Source: Hymenobacter daecheongensis DSM 21074
GTDB lineage: Bacteria; Bacteroidota; Bacteroidia; Cytophagales; Hymenobacteraceae
NCBI RefSeq assembly: GCF_900141805.1
Contig: NZ_FQYN01000003.1
Coordinates: 496,001-560,000, forward strand
Length of the DNA: 64,000 nucleotides
Direction: 5' to 3'
Below, one piece after another: positions 32,587 to 40,941 of the stretch. Both the position numbers and the translations under genes were made by a program. The notes below the pieces were generated by a model. That model had not been told where the DNA came from. It saw nothing but the letters and a program-made list of their open reading frames with translations, and did not search any database. Every line of letters starts with the position of its first letter. Position 1 is the stretch's first letter.

Positions 32587-33390
32587 ATGCAAATTACCCC
32601 TTCCGATGCGTCGGCCCTGGATACTTACTCCGCCGAGGTGCGGCATCAGCTGTTTCACTACGTGCTGCAGCTGGCCGATACGAGCCTGATTCTGGGCCAC
32701 CGCCTCTCGGAGTGGTGCGGGCACGGGCCGGTACTGGAGCAGGATCTGGCCATGGCCAACATCGGGCTGGACCTGCTGGGCGAAACCCGCAGCCTCTACC
32801 AGTATGCCGCCGAGCTAGAAGGCCGGGGCCAGACTGAGGACGACCTAGCTTTTCTGCGCAGCGCCACTGAGTACCGCAACCCCCTGCTGGTGGAGCAGCC
32901 CAATGGCGACTTCGCCGCCACCATCACCCGGCAGTTCCTGTTTGATAACTTCCACTACCATTGCCTGCGCCAGCTCCTGACCAGCCCCGATACCCGGCTG
33001 GCTGGCATTGCTGAGAAGGCCGTGAAGGAAGCCGCGTATCATCTCAAGTGGAGTTCCGAGTGGGTTATTCGCCTCGGCGACGGCACGGAGGAAAGCCGGC
33101 AGCGCCTGGAAAAAGCCCTGGCTCACCTCTGGCGCTACTCCGGCGAGCTGACCACCCCCACGGCCAATGAAAAGGCTTTGCAGAGTGCCGGCCTCATCCC
33201 CGACTACGCCGCGCTGCTGCCGCAGATGGAGGCCCACCTGGCCCACGTGTTCAGCGAAGCCACCGTGCCCTTGCCCCAGGGCGTGTTCATGATGACTGGC
33301 GGCAAGGAAGGCCGGCACACCGAGCACCTGGGCTACATTCTGGCCGAGCTGCAGTACATGCAGCGCACCTACCCGGGCCTGACATGGTAG
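32587..33390 (+). CDS. paaC: Phenylacetyl-CoA epoxidase subunit PaaC
   Basis: 267 residues of a ferritin-like fold without iron, which structurally supports PaaA. Conserved segments: LADTSLILGHRLSEWCGHGP, MANIGLDLLGETRSLY, and FDNFHYHCLRQLL. Its stop overlaps the paaD start by 7 bp, so translation is coupled. Confidence 0.96.
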   Translation: MQITPSDASALDTYSAEVRHQLFHYVLQLADTSLILGHRLSEWCGHGPVLEQDLAMANIGLDLLGETRSLYQYAAELEGRGQTEDDLAFLRSATEYRNPLLVEQPNGDFAATITRQFLFDNFHYHCLRQLLTSPDTRLAGIAEKAVKEAAYHLKWSSEWVIRLGDGTEESRQRLEKALAHLWRYSGELTTPTANEKALQSAGLIPDYAALLPQMEAHLAHVFSEATVPLPQGVFMMTGGKEGRHTEHLGYILAELQYMQRTYPGLTW

Positions 33391-33890
33391 CCACCGTGCC
33401 CACCGAGGAGCGCATCTGGCAGCTGCTGGAAGAGGTGTCGGACCCCGAGGTGCCGGTGCTCAGCATCCTGGACCTGGGCATTGTGCGCGGCGTGACGGTG
33501 GACGGGGAGCAGGTGACGGTCAGTATCACGCCCACGTACTCGGGCTGCCCGGCCATGAACACCATTGCCACCGACATCCGCCTGCGCCTGCTGGCCGAGG
33601 GCATCACCCACGTGACCATCCACAACCAGCTCAGCCCGGCCTGGACCACCGACTGGATGAGCCCGGCCGGCCGCCAGAAGCTGGAAGCCTACGGCATCGC
33701 GCCGCCCGTGGATGGCACGGCCACCGGCCACGTGCTCAACCTGTTTGGCCAGGACACGGCCGTGCGCTGTCCGCTGTGCAAGTCGGAGCACACCCACCTG
33801 GTCAGCCAGTTCGGCTCCACGGCCTGCAAAGCCCATTACCAGTGCGACGCCTGCCATGAGCCCTTCGACTACTTCAAGTGCCACGCATAG
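33384..33890 (+). CDS. paaD: Phenylacetate degradation Fe-S/Zn protein PaaD
   Basis: 168 residues: an N-terminal MIP18/SufT-like (DUF59) domain (EEVSDPEVPVLSILDLGIV, TPTYSGCPAM with the conserved Cys) and a C-terminal zinc ribbon with CPLC and CKAHYQCDAC. PaaD is thought to help assemble the [2Fe-2S] cluster of PaaE. The reductase PaaE itself is not in this operon or elsewhere in the window. Overlaps paaC. Confidence 0.95.
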   Translation: MVATVPTEERIWQLLEEVSDPEVPVLSILDLGIVRGVTVDGEQVTVSITPTYSGCPAMNTIATDIRLRLLAEGITHVTIHNQLSPAWTTDWMSPAGRQKLEAYGIAPPVDGTATGHVLNLFGQDTAVRCPLCKSEHTHLVSQFGSTACKAHYQCDACHEPFDYFKCHA

Positions 33891-34009
33891 GTGAGATAGT
33901 GAGATGGTGAAATGGTGAGTTGTCGTTCTAGTTGCGCCAGGGGCGCAGTTAGCGCATTAAACGCCGCCAAAACATCAAACTCACTATCTCACCATTTCAC
34001 TATCTCACC
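33890..34009. repeat. Family F inverted repeat F1 between paaD and paaH
   Basis: GTGAGATAGTGAGATGGTGA on the left, inverted as TCACCATTTCACTATCTCAC on the right. The loop holds a GC-rich palindromic part GCGCCAGGGGCGC. It ends 2 bp before the paaH ATG, so the start codon is next to the hairpin foot. Confidence 0.85.
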
Positions 34010-34011
34010 AT

Positions 34012-35187
34012 ATGACAATTGGAATAATCGGCAGCGGCGCGATGGGCGCGGGCATTGCGCAGGTGGTGGCCACGGCCAGCCATACGGTGCGCTTACTCGA
34101 CCAGAACGCCGAGGCCCTGCAGCGGGCCGGGGCCGGCATTCAGGGCAGCCTCACCAAGCTGGCCGAAAAGGGCAAGCTGACGGCGGAGGCCGCGGCAGCT
34201 ATTTTCGGGCGGTTGCACCTAACCCAGGATGTAGCAGACTTCGGCGACTGTGAACTGGTGCTCGAAGCCATTGTGGAAGATCTGGCGGTGAAGCAGCAGT
34301 TGTTTCGGGAGGTGGAAATGCTGGTTTCCGACACCTGCGTTCTGGCTTCTAACACGTCGTCCCTATCTATTGCCTCCATTGCGGCGGCCTGCCGGAAGCC
34401 GGAGCGGTTTATCGGCATTCACTTCTTCAACCCGGCTCCCATTATGCAGCTGGTGGAAATCATTCCGGCGGTGCAGACGCGAACGGGGCTGGCGGAGGAA
34501 GTGCGGGATTTGGTGCAGAGCTGGGGCAAGCTGCCGGTGCTGACCAAGGACACCCCGGGCTTTATCGTAAACCGTGTGGCCCGGCCATTCTATGGCGAGG
34601 CCATCCGCATCCTGGAAGAAGGTATTGCCGATATGGCCACCATCGACTGGGCGCTGACCGAGCTGGGCGGCTTCCGCATGGGCCCGTTCGCGCTGATGGA
34701 CTTCATTGGCCACGACGTGAATTATCGGGTGACGGAGTCCGTGTTTGCCTCTTTCTTCTACGACCCGCGCTTCAAGCCCTCCTTCACCCAGAAGCGCCTG
34801 TTTGAAGCCGGCTACTACGGCCGTAAGTCGGGCCGGGGCTTCTACAGCTACGCCCCTGACGCCATCCAGCCCGAACCGAACCGCGACGAGCAACTGGGCC
34901 GCCTGATTCTAAACCGGGTGCTGGCCATGCTCATCAACGAGGCCGTGGACGCGCTGGCGCTGAACGTGGCTTCGCGGGAAGACCTGGAGCTGGCCATGAC
35001 CAAAGGTGTCAACTACCCCAAGGGCCTGCTGGCCTGGGCCGACGAGCTGGGCCCCGAAAACGTGCTCCGGACGCTCGACGCGCTGTACGACGAATACCAC
35101 GAGGACCGCTACCGCGCCAGCCCGCTGCTGCGGCGCATGGTGCGGGCTAAGCAGTCATTCATTTCGCATGAGCCAGCCGCCGTTTAG
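34012..35187 (+). CDS. paaH: 3-hydroxyacyl-CoA dehydrogenase (3-hydroxyadipyl-CoA dehydrogenase)
   Basis: 391 residues: Rossmann domain with IGSGAMGAG (6-14), then the dehydrogenase dimer domain and HxxNP (IHFFNPAPIMQ) with catalytic His. It oxidises 3-hydroxyadipyl-CoA to 3-oxoadipyl-CoA using NAD+. The C-terminal part holds two 3HCDH-C repeats, ending with KQSFISHEPAAV. The gene follows the F1 hairpin directly and overlaps paaI by 20 bp. Confidence 0.93.
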   Translation: MTIGIIGSGAMGAGIAQVVATASHTVRLLDQNAEALQRAGAGIQGSLTKLAEKGKLTAEAAAAIFGRLHLTQDVADFGDCELVLEAIVEDLAVKQQLFREVEMLVSDTCVLASNTSSLSIASIAAACRKPERFIGIHFFNPAPIMQLVEIIPAVQTRTGLAEEVRDLVQSWGKLPVLTKDTPGFIVNRVARPFYGEAIRILEEGIADMATIDWALTELGGFRMGPFALMDFIGHDVNYRVTESVFASFFYDPRFKPSFTQKRLFEAGYYGRKSGRGFYSYAPDAIQPEPNRDEQLGRLILNRVLAMLINEAVDALALNVASREDLELAMTKGVNYPKGLLAWADELGPENVLRTLDALYDEYHEDRYRASPLLRRMVRAKQSFISHEPAAV

Positions 35188-35629
35188 TCCGGGCGAATTG
35201 GCCGAGGCCGTGTTGGCGCGTATGCTCCACCACGACGCCTTCAGCCGGTGGCTGGGGCTGGAAGTGCTGGCCGTGGGGCCGGGTACCTGCCGCCTGCGCT
35301 TCGTCGTGCGCCCCGACATGCTCAACGGCTTCGGGGCCCTGCACGGGGGCGTGGTGTTTTCAGCGGCCGACTCGGCCTTCGCTTTTGCCTGCAACAGCCA
35401 CGGCCGCCTCAGCGTGGGCCTCACCGTCACCATCGACCACCTCGAAGCCGGCCGCGCCGGCGACGTGCTGACCGTGGACGCCCGCGAGGAGCAGCTCAAG
35501 CACAAAGTCGGCGTGTACCAGGTGCGCGTCACCAACCAGCATGGCGTGGCTGTGGCCCTGTTCAAGGGCACCGCTTACCGCACCGGCACCGCCATTCTCA
35601 GTCTTCCCAACCCCGAACCAACCCCGTGA
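35168..35629 (+). CDS. paaI: Hydroxyphenylacetyl-CoA thioesterase PaaI
   Basis: 153 residues, hotdog fold: FVVRPDMLNGFGALHGGVVF, with the NGFGxxHGG signature and ADSAFAFACNSHG afterwards, both typical for PaaI. It releases CoA from misprocessed ring-hydroxylated thioesters to keep the CoA pool free. Overlaps paaH by 20 bp and paaJ by 4 bp (GTGA), implying coupled translation. Start ATG 35168. Confidence 0.93.
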   Translation: MSQPPFSPGELAEAVLARMLHHDAFSRWLGLEVLAVGPGTCRLRFVVRPDMLNGFGALHGGVVFSAADSAFAFACNSHGRLSVGLTVTIDHLEAGRAGDVLTVDAREEQLKHKVGVYQVRVTNQHGVAVALFKGTAYRTGTAILSLPNPEPTP

Positions 35630-36831
35630 AACAAGCTTATCTAGTTGACGGCATCCGCACGCCCATCGGCAACTTCGGCGGTACCCTCTCCCCCATCCGC
35701 CCCGACGATATGGCCGCTTTGGTCCTGCGCGAGCTGCTGAAGCGCAACCCCACTGCCGAGCCGGCCGCCGTGGCCGACGTAATCATAGGCTGCGCCAACC
35801 AGGCCGGCGAGGACAATCGCAACGTGGCCCGCATGGCCCTGCTGCTGGCCGGCCTGCCCCCCACCGTGCCCGGCGAAACCGTGAACCGCCTCTGCGCCTC
35901 GGGCCTGTCGGCCGGCCTGGCCGCCGCCCGCGCCATCCAGTGCGGCGACGGCGACCTGCTGCTGGCCGGCGGCGTGGAAAGCATGACCCGCGCGCCCTAC
36001 GTCACCTCCAAGCCCACCAAGGCCTTCGGTACTGACGCGAAGATGTTCGATTCCAGCTTCGGCTGGCGCTTTGTGAACCCGCGGATGGAGGAGCTCTACG
36101 GCACCGACGCCATGGGCGAAACCGCCGAAAACCTGGTGGACCGCGACGCCATCAGCCGCCAGGATCAGGACCAGTTTGCTTTGGCCTCCCAGCAGAAAGC
36201 CGCCGCCGCCCAACAGCGCGGCCGGCTGGCCCAGGAAATCGTGGGCGTGCCCATTCCCCAGCGCAAGGGCGAGCCGGTGCTCTTCGACCAGGACGAGTTC
36301 ATGAAGCCCGACACCACGCTCGACGGCCTGGCCAAGCTCCGCCCCGCCTTCCGCAAAACCGGCTCCGTGACGGCCGGCAACGCCTCGGGCCTGAACGACG
36401 GCGCGGCAGCTCTACTTTTTGCCTCCGAAGACGGCCTGAAGCAGCACGGCCTCACGCCCAAAGCCCGCATCGTAAGCATGGGCGTGACGGGCGTGGAGCC
36501 GCGCATCATGGGCATCGGCCCGGTGCCGGCCTCGCAGCAAGCTTTGAAAAAGGCCGGCCTGACCCTGGACCAGATGGATATTATCGAGCTGAACGAAGCC
36601 TTTGCCGCCCAGAGTCTGGCCTGCATCCGCGCCTTTGGCCTTGCGGACAACGACCCGCGAATCAATCCCAACGGCGGGGCCATTGCCCTGGGCCACCCGC
36701 TGGGCATGTCGGGCGCCCGCCTGCTTAACACCGCCGCCCTGGAGCTGCATGAGCAGCAGAAGCGCTACGCCCTGGTTACCATGTGTATTGGCGTGGGGCA
36801 GGGCTACGCGGTGATTCTGGAGCGGGTATAG
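35626..36831 (+). CDS. paaJ: 3-oxoadipyl-CoA/3-oxo-5,6-dehydrosuberyl-CoA thiolase
   Basis: 401 residues from a GTG at 35626 (MKQAYLVDGIRTPIG). Thiolase residues: Cys90 (NRLCASGLSAG), His in GGAIALGHPLGMSGAR and Cys in VTMCIGVGQG. It performs both thiolytic steps of phenylacetate breakdown, giving acetyl-CoA and succinyl-CoA. The GTG overlaps the paaI stop, so earlier in-frame ATGs at 35248 onward, which lie inside paaI, are not used. A family C repeat follows. Confidence 0.95.
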   Translation: MKQAYLVDGIRTPIGNFGGTLSPIRPDDMAALVLRELLKRNPTAEPAAVADVIIGCANQAGEDNRNVARMALLLAGLPPTVPGETVNRLCASGLSAGLAAARAIQCGDGDLLLAGGVESMTRAPYVTSKPTKAFGTDAKMFDSSFGWRFVNPRMEELYGTDAMGETAENLVDRDAISRQDQDQFALASQQKAAAAQQRGRLAQEIVGVPIPQRKGEPVLFDQDEFMKPDTTLDGLAKLRPAFRKTGSVTAGNASGLNDGAAALLFASEDGLKQHGLTPKARIVSMGVTGVEPRIMGIGPVPASQQALKKAGLTLDQMDIIELNEAFAAQSLACIRAFGLADNDPRINPNGGAIALGHPLGMSGARLLNTAALELHEQQKRYALVTMCIGVGQGYAVILERV

Positions 36832-36834
36832 CAC

Positions 36835-37033
36835 GCCTCACCCCCTAGCCCCCTCTCCGTGCCTCACCCCTAACCCCTCTCCGGGGGAGAGGGGGGACTA
36901 GCTTTAGCAAGTAGTTTTTAGATTTCGTCCTTCTTTCCACCCAAGTATAACTTCAACTCACGCCCAAAAACCAGCTTCCTGTCTATACTAAAGCTAGTTC
37001 CCCTCTCCTCCGGAGAGGGGCTAGGGGTGAGGC
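36835..37033. repeat. Family C inverted repeat C2 between paaJ and paaZ
   Basis: Same arms as C1; the left arm has a partial tandem duplication (GCCTCACCCCCTAGCCCC then GCCTCACCCCTAACCCC). The right arm ends 7 bp before the paaZ ATG. Confidence 0.85.
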
Positions 37034-37040
37034 ACCGACC

Positions 37041-39104
37041 ATGACTACTCTCGAAAACTACACCCTCGGCCGCTGGACGCCCGGCGAGTCCGCCCCCCAG
37101 GAGTTGCTCGACGCCAGCACCGGCGAAGTCATTGCCCTGGCCAACACCGAGGGCTTCGACTACGAAGCCATTTTCCACTACGCCCGCACCGTCGGCAACC
37201 CGGCCCTGCGCCGGATGACCTTCCACGAGCGAGGCCGCATGCTCAAGGCGCTGGCCCTGCACCTGATGGAAAAGAAGGAGCAGTTCTACGCCCTGAGCGT
37301 ACGGACCGGCGCCACCCGCGCCGACTCCTGGGTGGACATCGAAGGCGGCATCGGCAACCTGTTCGCCAACGCCTCCCTGCGCCGCAAGTTCCCGGACAAG
37401 CCGTTCTACGTGGAGGGCGAGCCGGTGGGGCTGAGCAAGGGCGGCACCTTCATGGCCCAGCACCTGATGGTGCCCCGGGAGGGTGTGGCCGTGCACATCA
37501 ACGCCTACAACTTCCCGGTCTGGGGCATGCTGGAGAAAGTTGCAGTGAACCTGCTGGCCGGCATGCCGGCCGTGGTAAAGCCCGCCGTGCCCTCGGCCTA
37601 CCTCACCGAGGCCGTCGTCCGCGAAATCATTGCCTCCGGCATCCTACCCGCCGGGGCCTTGCAATTGGTCGTCGGCTCGGGCCAGGGCATCCTCGACCAC
37701 GTCAACTACCAGGACGTGGTGACGTTCACCGGCTCGGCTGCCACCGGTCGCAAGCTGCGGGCCCACCCGCGCATCGTGGAGGAGGCTGTGCCCTTTACCA
37801 TGGAGGCCGACTCGCTGAACGCCGCCGTGCTGGGCCTCGACGCCAAGCCGGGCACGCCGGAGTTTGATTTGTTCGTGAAGGAAGTGCGTAAGGAGATGAC
37901 CGGCAAGTGCGGGCAGAAGTGTACCGCCATCCGCCGCATCCTGGTGCCCGAAAGCCTGATCGACGACGTGCAGCTGGCCCTGGGCAAGCTGCTGGGGCAG
38001 ACCACCATCGGCCACCCGCTGGCCGAGGGCGTGCGCATGGGGGCCCTGGCGGGCGTAGAGCAGCGGCAGCGCCTGCGCGAACAGGTGCGGCAGCTGGCCC
38101 AAAACACGCCCATCGTGTACGGCGACCTGGACGGCGGCGCGGAAGTGCTGGGCCAGGACCGCGGGGCCCACTTCGAGAAAGGCGCCTTCTTCTCCCCCAT
38201 CCTGCTGCGCAACGACCAGCCTTTCCGTCACCTCGACTCCCACGAGCTGGAAGCCTTCGGCCCCGTCGCCACGCTGATGCCCTACAAGGACACCGACGAG
38301 GCCATCCGGCTCGTGAATATGGGCAAAGGCTCCCTGGTCTGCTCCCTGGCCACCAACGACCCGCGGATGGCCCAGGACTTCGTGCTGGGCGCGGCCACTC
38401 ACCACGGCCGCATTCTGATTATCAATGAGGAAATGGCTAAGGAAAGCACCGGGCACGGCTCGCCCCTGCCCCTGCTCATCCACGGCGGCCCCGGCCGGGC
38501 CGGCGGCGGCCAGGAAATGGGCGGCATGCGCGGCGTGGAGCACTTCATGCAGCGCGTGGCGTTGCAGGGCTCCCCCACGATGATTACGGCCATTACGGAA
38601 GTGTATCAGCCCAAGGCAAAGCAGATCGAAAAGGACAAGCACCCCTTCCAGCACTACTTCGAGGAGCTGGAAATCGGGCAGACCTACACCACCCACAAGC
38701 ACACCGTGACGGAGGCCGACATCAGCGCCTTCGCCCAGGTTTCCGGCGACAATTTCTACGCCCACGTCGATGAGACGTCCCTGGAAGGCACGCTTTTCAC
38801 CGGCCGGGTGGCCCACGGCTACTACATCCTGAGCAAGGCCGCCGGCATGTTCGTGGACCCGCGCAAGGGCCCGGTGCTGCTCAACTACGGCCTCGACGAG
38901 TGCCGCTTCACCAAGCCCGTATACCCCGGCACCACCATCAGCGTGACGCTGACCGTGAAGGAGAAAATCGGCCAGGAGAAGCGCGACGCCGACGATGTGG
39001 CCAAGGGCATCGTGCGCTGGTACGTGGAAGTGACGGACCAGACCCAGGAAACCGTGGCCGTGGCTACGATTCTGACCATGGTTAGGAAAAAGAACCAGGA
39101 GTAA
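37041..39104 (+). CDS. paaZ: Bifunctional oxepin-CoA hydrolase / 3-oxo-5,6-dehydrosuberyl-CoA semialdehyde dehydrogenase
   Basis: 687 residues. The N-terminal aldehyde dehydrogenase (1-about 520) has Glu255 (FTMEADSLN) and catalytic Cys294 (GQKCTAIRR). The C-terminal MaoC-type hydratase (about 535-687) with [18 protein letters not shown] opens the oxepin ring. The two activities are coupled by channelling in the E. coli enzyme. Length equals E. coli PaaZ. The preceding hairpin C2 and following E2 isolate this gene's message from its neighbours. Confidence 0.96.
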   Translation: MTTLENYTLGRWTPGESAPQELLDASTGEVIALANTEGFDYEAIFHYARTVGNPALRRMTFHERGRMLKALALHLMEKKEQFYALSVRTGATRADSWVDIEGGIGNLFANASLRRKFPDKPFYVEGEPVGLSKGGTFMAQHLMVPREGVAVHINAYNFPVWGMLEKVAVNLLAGMPAVVKPAVPSAYLTEAVVREIIASGILPAGALQLVVGSGQGILDHVNYQDVVTFTGSAATGRKLRAHPRIVEEAVPFTMEADSLNAAVLGLDAKPGTPEFDLFVKEVRKEMTGKCGQKCTAIRRILVPESLIDDVQLALGKLLGQTTIGHPLAEGVRMGALAGVEQRQRLREQVRQLAQNTPIVYGDLDGGAEVLGQDRGAHFEKGAFFSPILLRNDQPFRHLDSHELEAFGPVATLMPYKDTDEAIRLVNMGKGSLVCSLATNDPRMAQDFVLGAATHHGRILIINEEMAKESTGHGSPLPLLIHGGPGRAGGGQEMGGMRGVEHFMQRVALQGSPTMITAITEVYQPKAKQIEKDKHPFQHYFEELEIGQTYTTHKHTVTEADISAFAQVSGDNFYAHVDETSLEGTLFTGRVAHGYYILSKAAGMFVDPRKGPVLLNYGLDECRFTKPVYPGTTISVTLTVKEKIGQEKRDADDVAKGIVRWYVEVTDQTQETVAVATILTMVRKKNQE

Positions 39105-39106
39105 TT

Positions 39107-39208
39107 TTTCACGCAGGGTTTCGCAGTGGATGGCGCGGTGTCTCGCAGTGTCGTTCAACAATACACTGCGAACCCCTGCGGTTTTACACCCCGAGACACT
39201 GCGTGAAA
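39107..39208. repeat. Family E inverted repeat E2 between paaZ and crotonase
   Basis: TTTCACGCAGGGTTTCGCAGTG paired (split for length) with CACTGCG...ACACTGCGTGAAA. The loop has GTCGTTCAAC (inverse of GTTGAACGAC). It ends 5 bp before the crotonase ATG. Confidence 0.85.
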
Positions 39209-39213
39209 TACAT

Positions 39214-39987
39214 ATGACCTATACCCTCACCGCCGGCCAGGTTACGACCGCCACCGATGCCCGCGGTATCACCACGGTTTCGTTTTTCCACCCTTCCCAC
39301 AACTCCCTGCCCGGCGCGCTGCTGACGCAATTGGCCAACACCATTACGGCCGCCGGCCAGGATGTGGCCACCAAGGTCATCATCCTGCGCAGCGAGGGCG
39401 AGAAAACCTTCTGCGCCGGAGCCAGCTTCGACGAGCTGATGGCCATCCGCGACGAAGCCCAGGGCCTGGAGTTCTTCTCGGGCTTCGCCAAGGTCATCAA
39501 CGCCTGCCGCACCTGCCCCAAAGTGATTGTCGGGCGGGTGCAAGGCAAGGCCATCGGCGGCGGCGTGGGCGTGGCCGCGGCCACCGACTACTGCTTCGCC
39601 ACGGCCCAGGCCTCGGTGAAGCTCAGCGAACTGGTGGTCGGCATCGGGCCCTTCGTGGTGGGACCGGTAGTCGAATTGAAAATCGGCAGGGCCGCCTACG
39701 GGCAGCTGGCGCTGGATGCCGGCGAGTTCCGCAGCGCGGCCTGGGCCCAGGAAAAAGGCCTGTACGCCACCGTAGTGGAAACGGCCGCCGAGCTTGATGC
39801 CGCCGTAGATGCCTTTGCCGCCCGGCTGGCCACCTACAACCCCGAGGCCCTCACTGACCTGAAGCGCGTTATCTGGACCGGCACCGAAAGCTGGGACACC
39901 CTGCTCACCGAGCGCGCCGCCATCAGCGGCCGGCTGGTGCTGTCAGATTTCACCCGCCAGGCCATTCAGCATTTCAAGAGTAAGTAG
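39214..39987 (+). CDS. Enoyl-CoA hydratase/isomerase (crotonase; PaaF/PaaG-like)
   Basis: 257 residues. Crotonase oxyanion-hole segments are FCAGASFDELMAI and GKAIGGGVGVAAATDY, followed by SVKLSELVVGIGPFVVGP. In the paa pathway two crotonases are needed: PaaG (ring-epoxide isomerase to oxepin) and PaaF (hydration of 2,3-dehydroadipyl-CoA). Only one is found here, so which role it takes, or whether it belongs to another pathway such as leucine catabolism, is undecided. Start ATG 39214 was chosen because the upstream frame is made of repeat E2. Confidence 0.85.
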   Translation: MTYTLTAGQVTTATDARGITTVSFFHPSHNSLPGALLTQLANTITAAGQDVATKVIILRSEGEKTFCAGASFDELMAIRDEAQGLEFFSGFAKVINACRTCPKVIVGRVQGKAIGGGVGVAAATDYCFATAQASVKLSELVVGIGPFVVGPVVELKIGRAAYGQLALDAGEFRSAAWAQEKGLYATVVETAAELDAAVDAFAARLATYNPEALTDLKRVIWTGTESWDTLLTERAAISGRLVLSDFTRQAIQHFKSK

Positions 39988-40053
39988 GATTTGCTGCCGG
40001 TCCAGCGAATTTCATTTCGATTTCGACAGCATTTTTCAGGTATATCCAAAAGT

Positions 40054-40087
40054 AAAAACCCGCTTTACAAGACCGTAAAGCGGGTTT
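40054..40087. terminator. Bidirectional terminator
   Basis: AAACCCGCTTTAC/GTAAAGCGGGTTT stem after the crotonase gene; it also lies 3' of the minus-strand tRNA. Confidence 0.85.
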
Positions 40088-40091
40088 CTCG

Positions 40092-40165
40092 TGGGCCCAA
40101 CTGGAATCGAACCAGTGACCTACTGATTATGAGTCAGTTGCTCTAACCAATTGAGCTATAGGCCC
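40092..40165 (-). tRNA. tRNA with CAU anticodon (elongator Met, or Ile2 if modified)
   Basis: 74 nt on the minus strand: acceptor GGGCCTA/TGGGCCC, D arm GCTCAATTGGTTAGAGC, anticodon loop CTCATAA (CAU), T loop GGTTCGATTCC. CCA is not encoded. Elongator Met is most likely by resemblance to other Bacteroidota Met tRNAs, but the same loop fits tRNA-Ile2 whose C34 is lysidinylated. Confidence 0.9.
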
Positions 40166-40290
40166 TTGTCTTTACCAGCTACTAGGTAGTTGGTTTCAGC
40201 TGTGCAAACTTCGACTTTTGCGGTGGAATTTGCAATTGCGCCGGGCAGGAAAAGCATTCTGTTTGCGCTTCAGCCCAACCCTTCCAGCTT

Positions 40291-40941
40291 ATGCCAGACC
40301 AGCTGCCCAACCTGCTCTTCGATTTCGGGGGCGTGCTCATCAACATCGATTACGGCCTGACCGTGGAGGCCATGCGCCGGCACGGCAGCCCCATTGCCTT
40401 CACCCAGGCGGCCCAGGCTGAGCTGTTCGACCAGCTGGAAACCGGCCGCCTCAGTCCCGCCGAGTTTCGGGCGGGGCTCCGGCAGCACTACGGGCTGACG
40501 GCCACCGATGAGGAGCTGGACGCCGCCTGGAACGCCATGTTGCTGGATGTGCCGGCCGAGCGGCTGGCGTTGCTGGCCGACCTGCGGGACCAAGGCTACC
40601 AGACGGCCCTGCTATCCAATACCAACCAGATCCACATCCAGGAAATAAACCGCCGGCTCCGGGAGCAATACGGCCTGCGCCACGGCATTGCTGACTGCCT
40701 CGACCGGGTGTTTTATTCGCAGGAGGTGGGCCTGCGCAAGCCCGAGGCCGAAATATTCGGGCACGCGCTACGCGAAATGAACTGGCAGGCGGCAGAAACT
40801 CTTTTCATCGAGGACAGTTTTCAGCACATCGAAACCGCCCGCCGCCTGGGGCTGCATACGCTGTTTCTGGCCCCGCCCCTCACCCTCACCGACGCCCTTC
40901 CTGCTGCCCTCCGTGCCTTCCCCGCTCCTTCCCTTTCCTGA
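40291..40941 (+). CDS. HAD-superfamily hydrolase (subfamily IA)
   Basis: 216 residues: motif I LLFDFGGVL (8-16), in which the second Asp of DxD is replaced by Gly (DFGGV), motif II LLSNTN, motif III K in RKPEAEIF, motif IV FIEDSFQH. The DFGGV variant is common in YihX/haloacid-like HADs. Probable small phosphatase. It overlaps the site-2 protease gene by 29 bp. Confidence 0.88.
   Translation: MPDQLPNLLFDFGGVLINIDYGLTVEAMRRHGSPIAFTQAAQAELFDQLETGRLSPAEFRAGLRQHYGLTATDEELDAAWNAMLLDVPAERLALLADLRDQGYQTALLSNTNQIHIQEINRRLREQYGLRHGIADCLDRVFYSQEVGLRKPEAEIFGHALREMNWQAAETLFIEDSFQHIETARRLGLHTLFLAPPLTLTDALPAALRAFPAPSLS

Noticed and set aside
36835..37033. Family C elements as Rho-independent terminators ending the paa operon early
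   Set aside because: Hairpins are strong but not followed by a T-run, and the next genes belong to the same pathway.
37644..39161. Long minus-strand open frame opposite paaZ
   Set aside because: PaaZ on the plus strand is a full-length match to a known enzyme; the antisense product has no domain and is rich in His/Val/Leu/Gly.
40092..40165. Assigning the tRNA firmly as Ile2 (lysidine)
   Set aside because: Sequence alone cannot separate elongator Met from Ile2; resemblance favours Met, so only CAU is certain.
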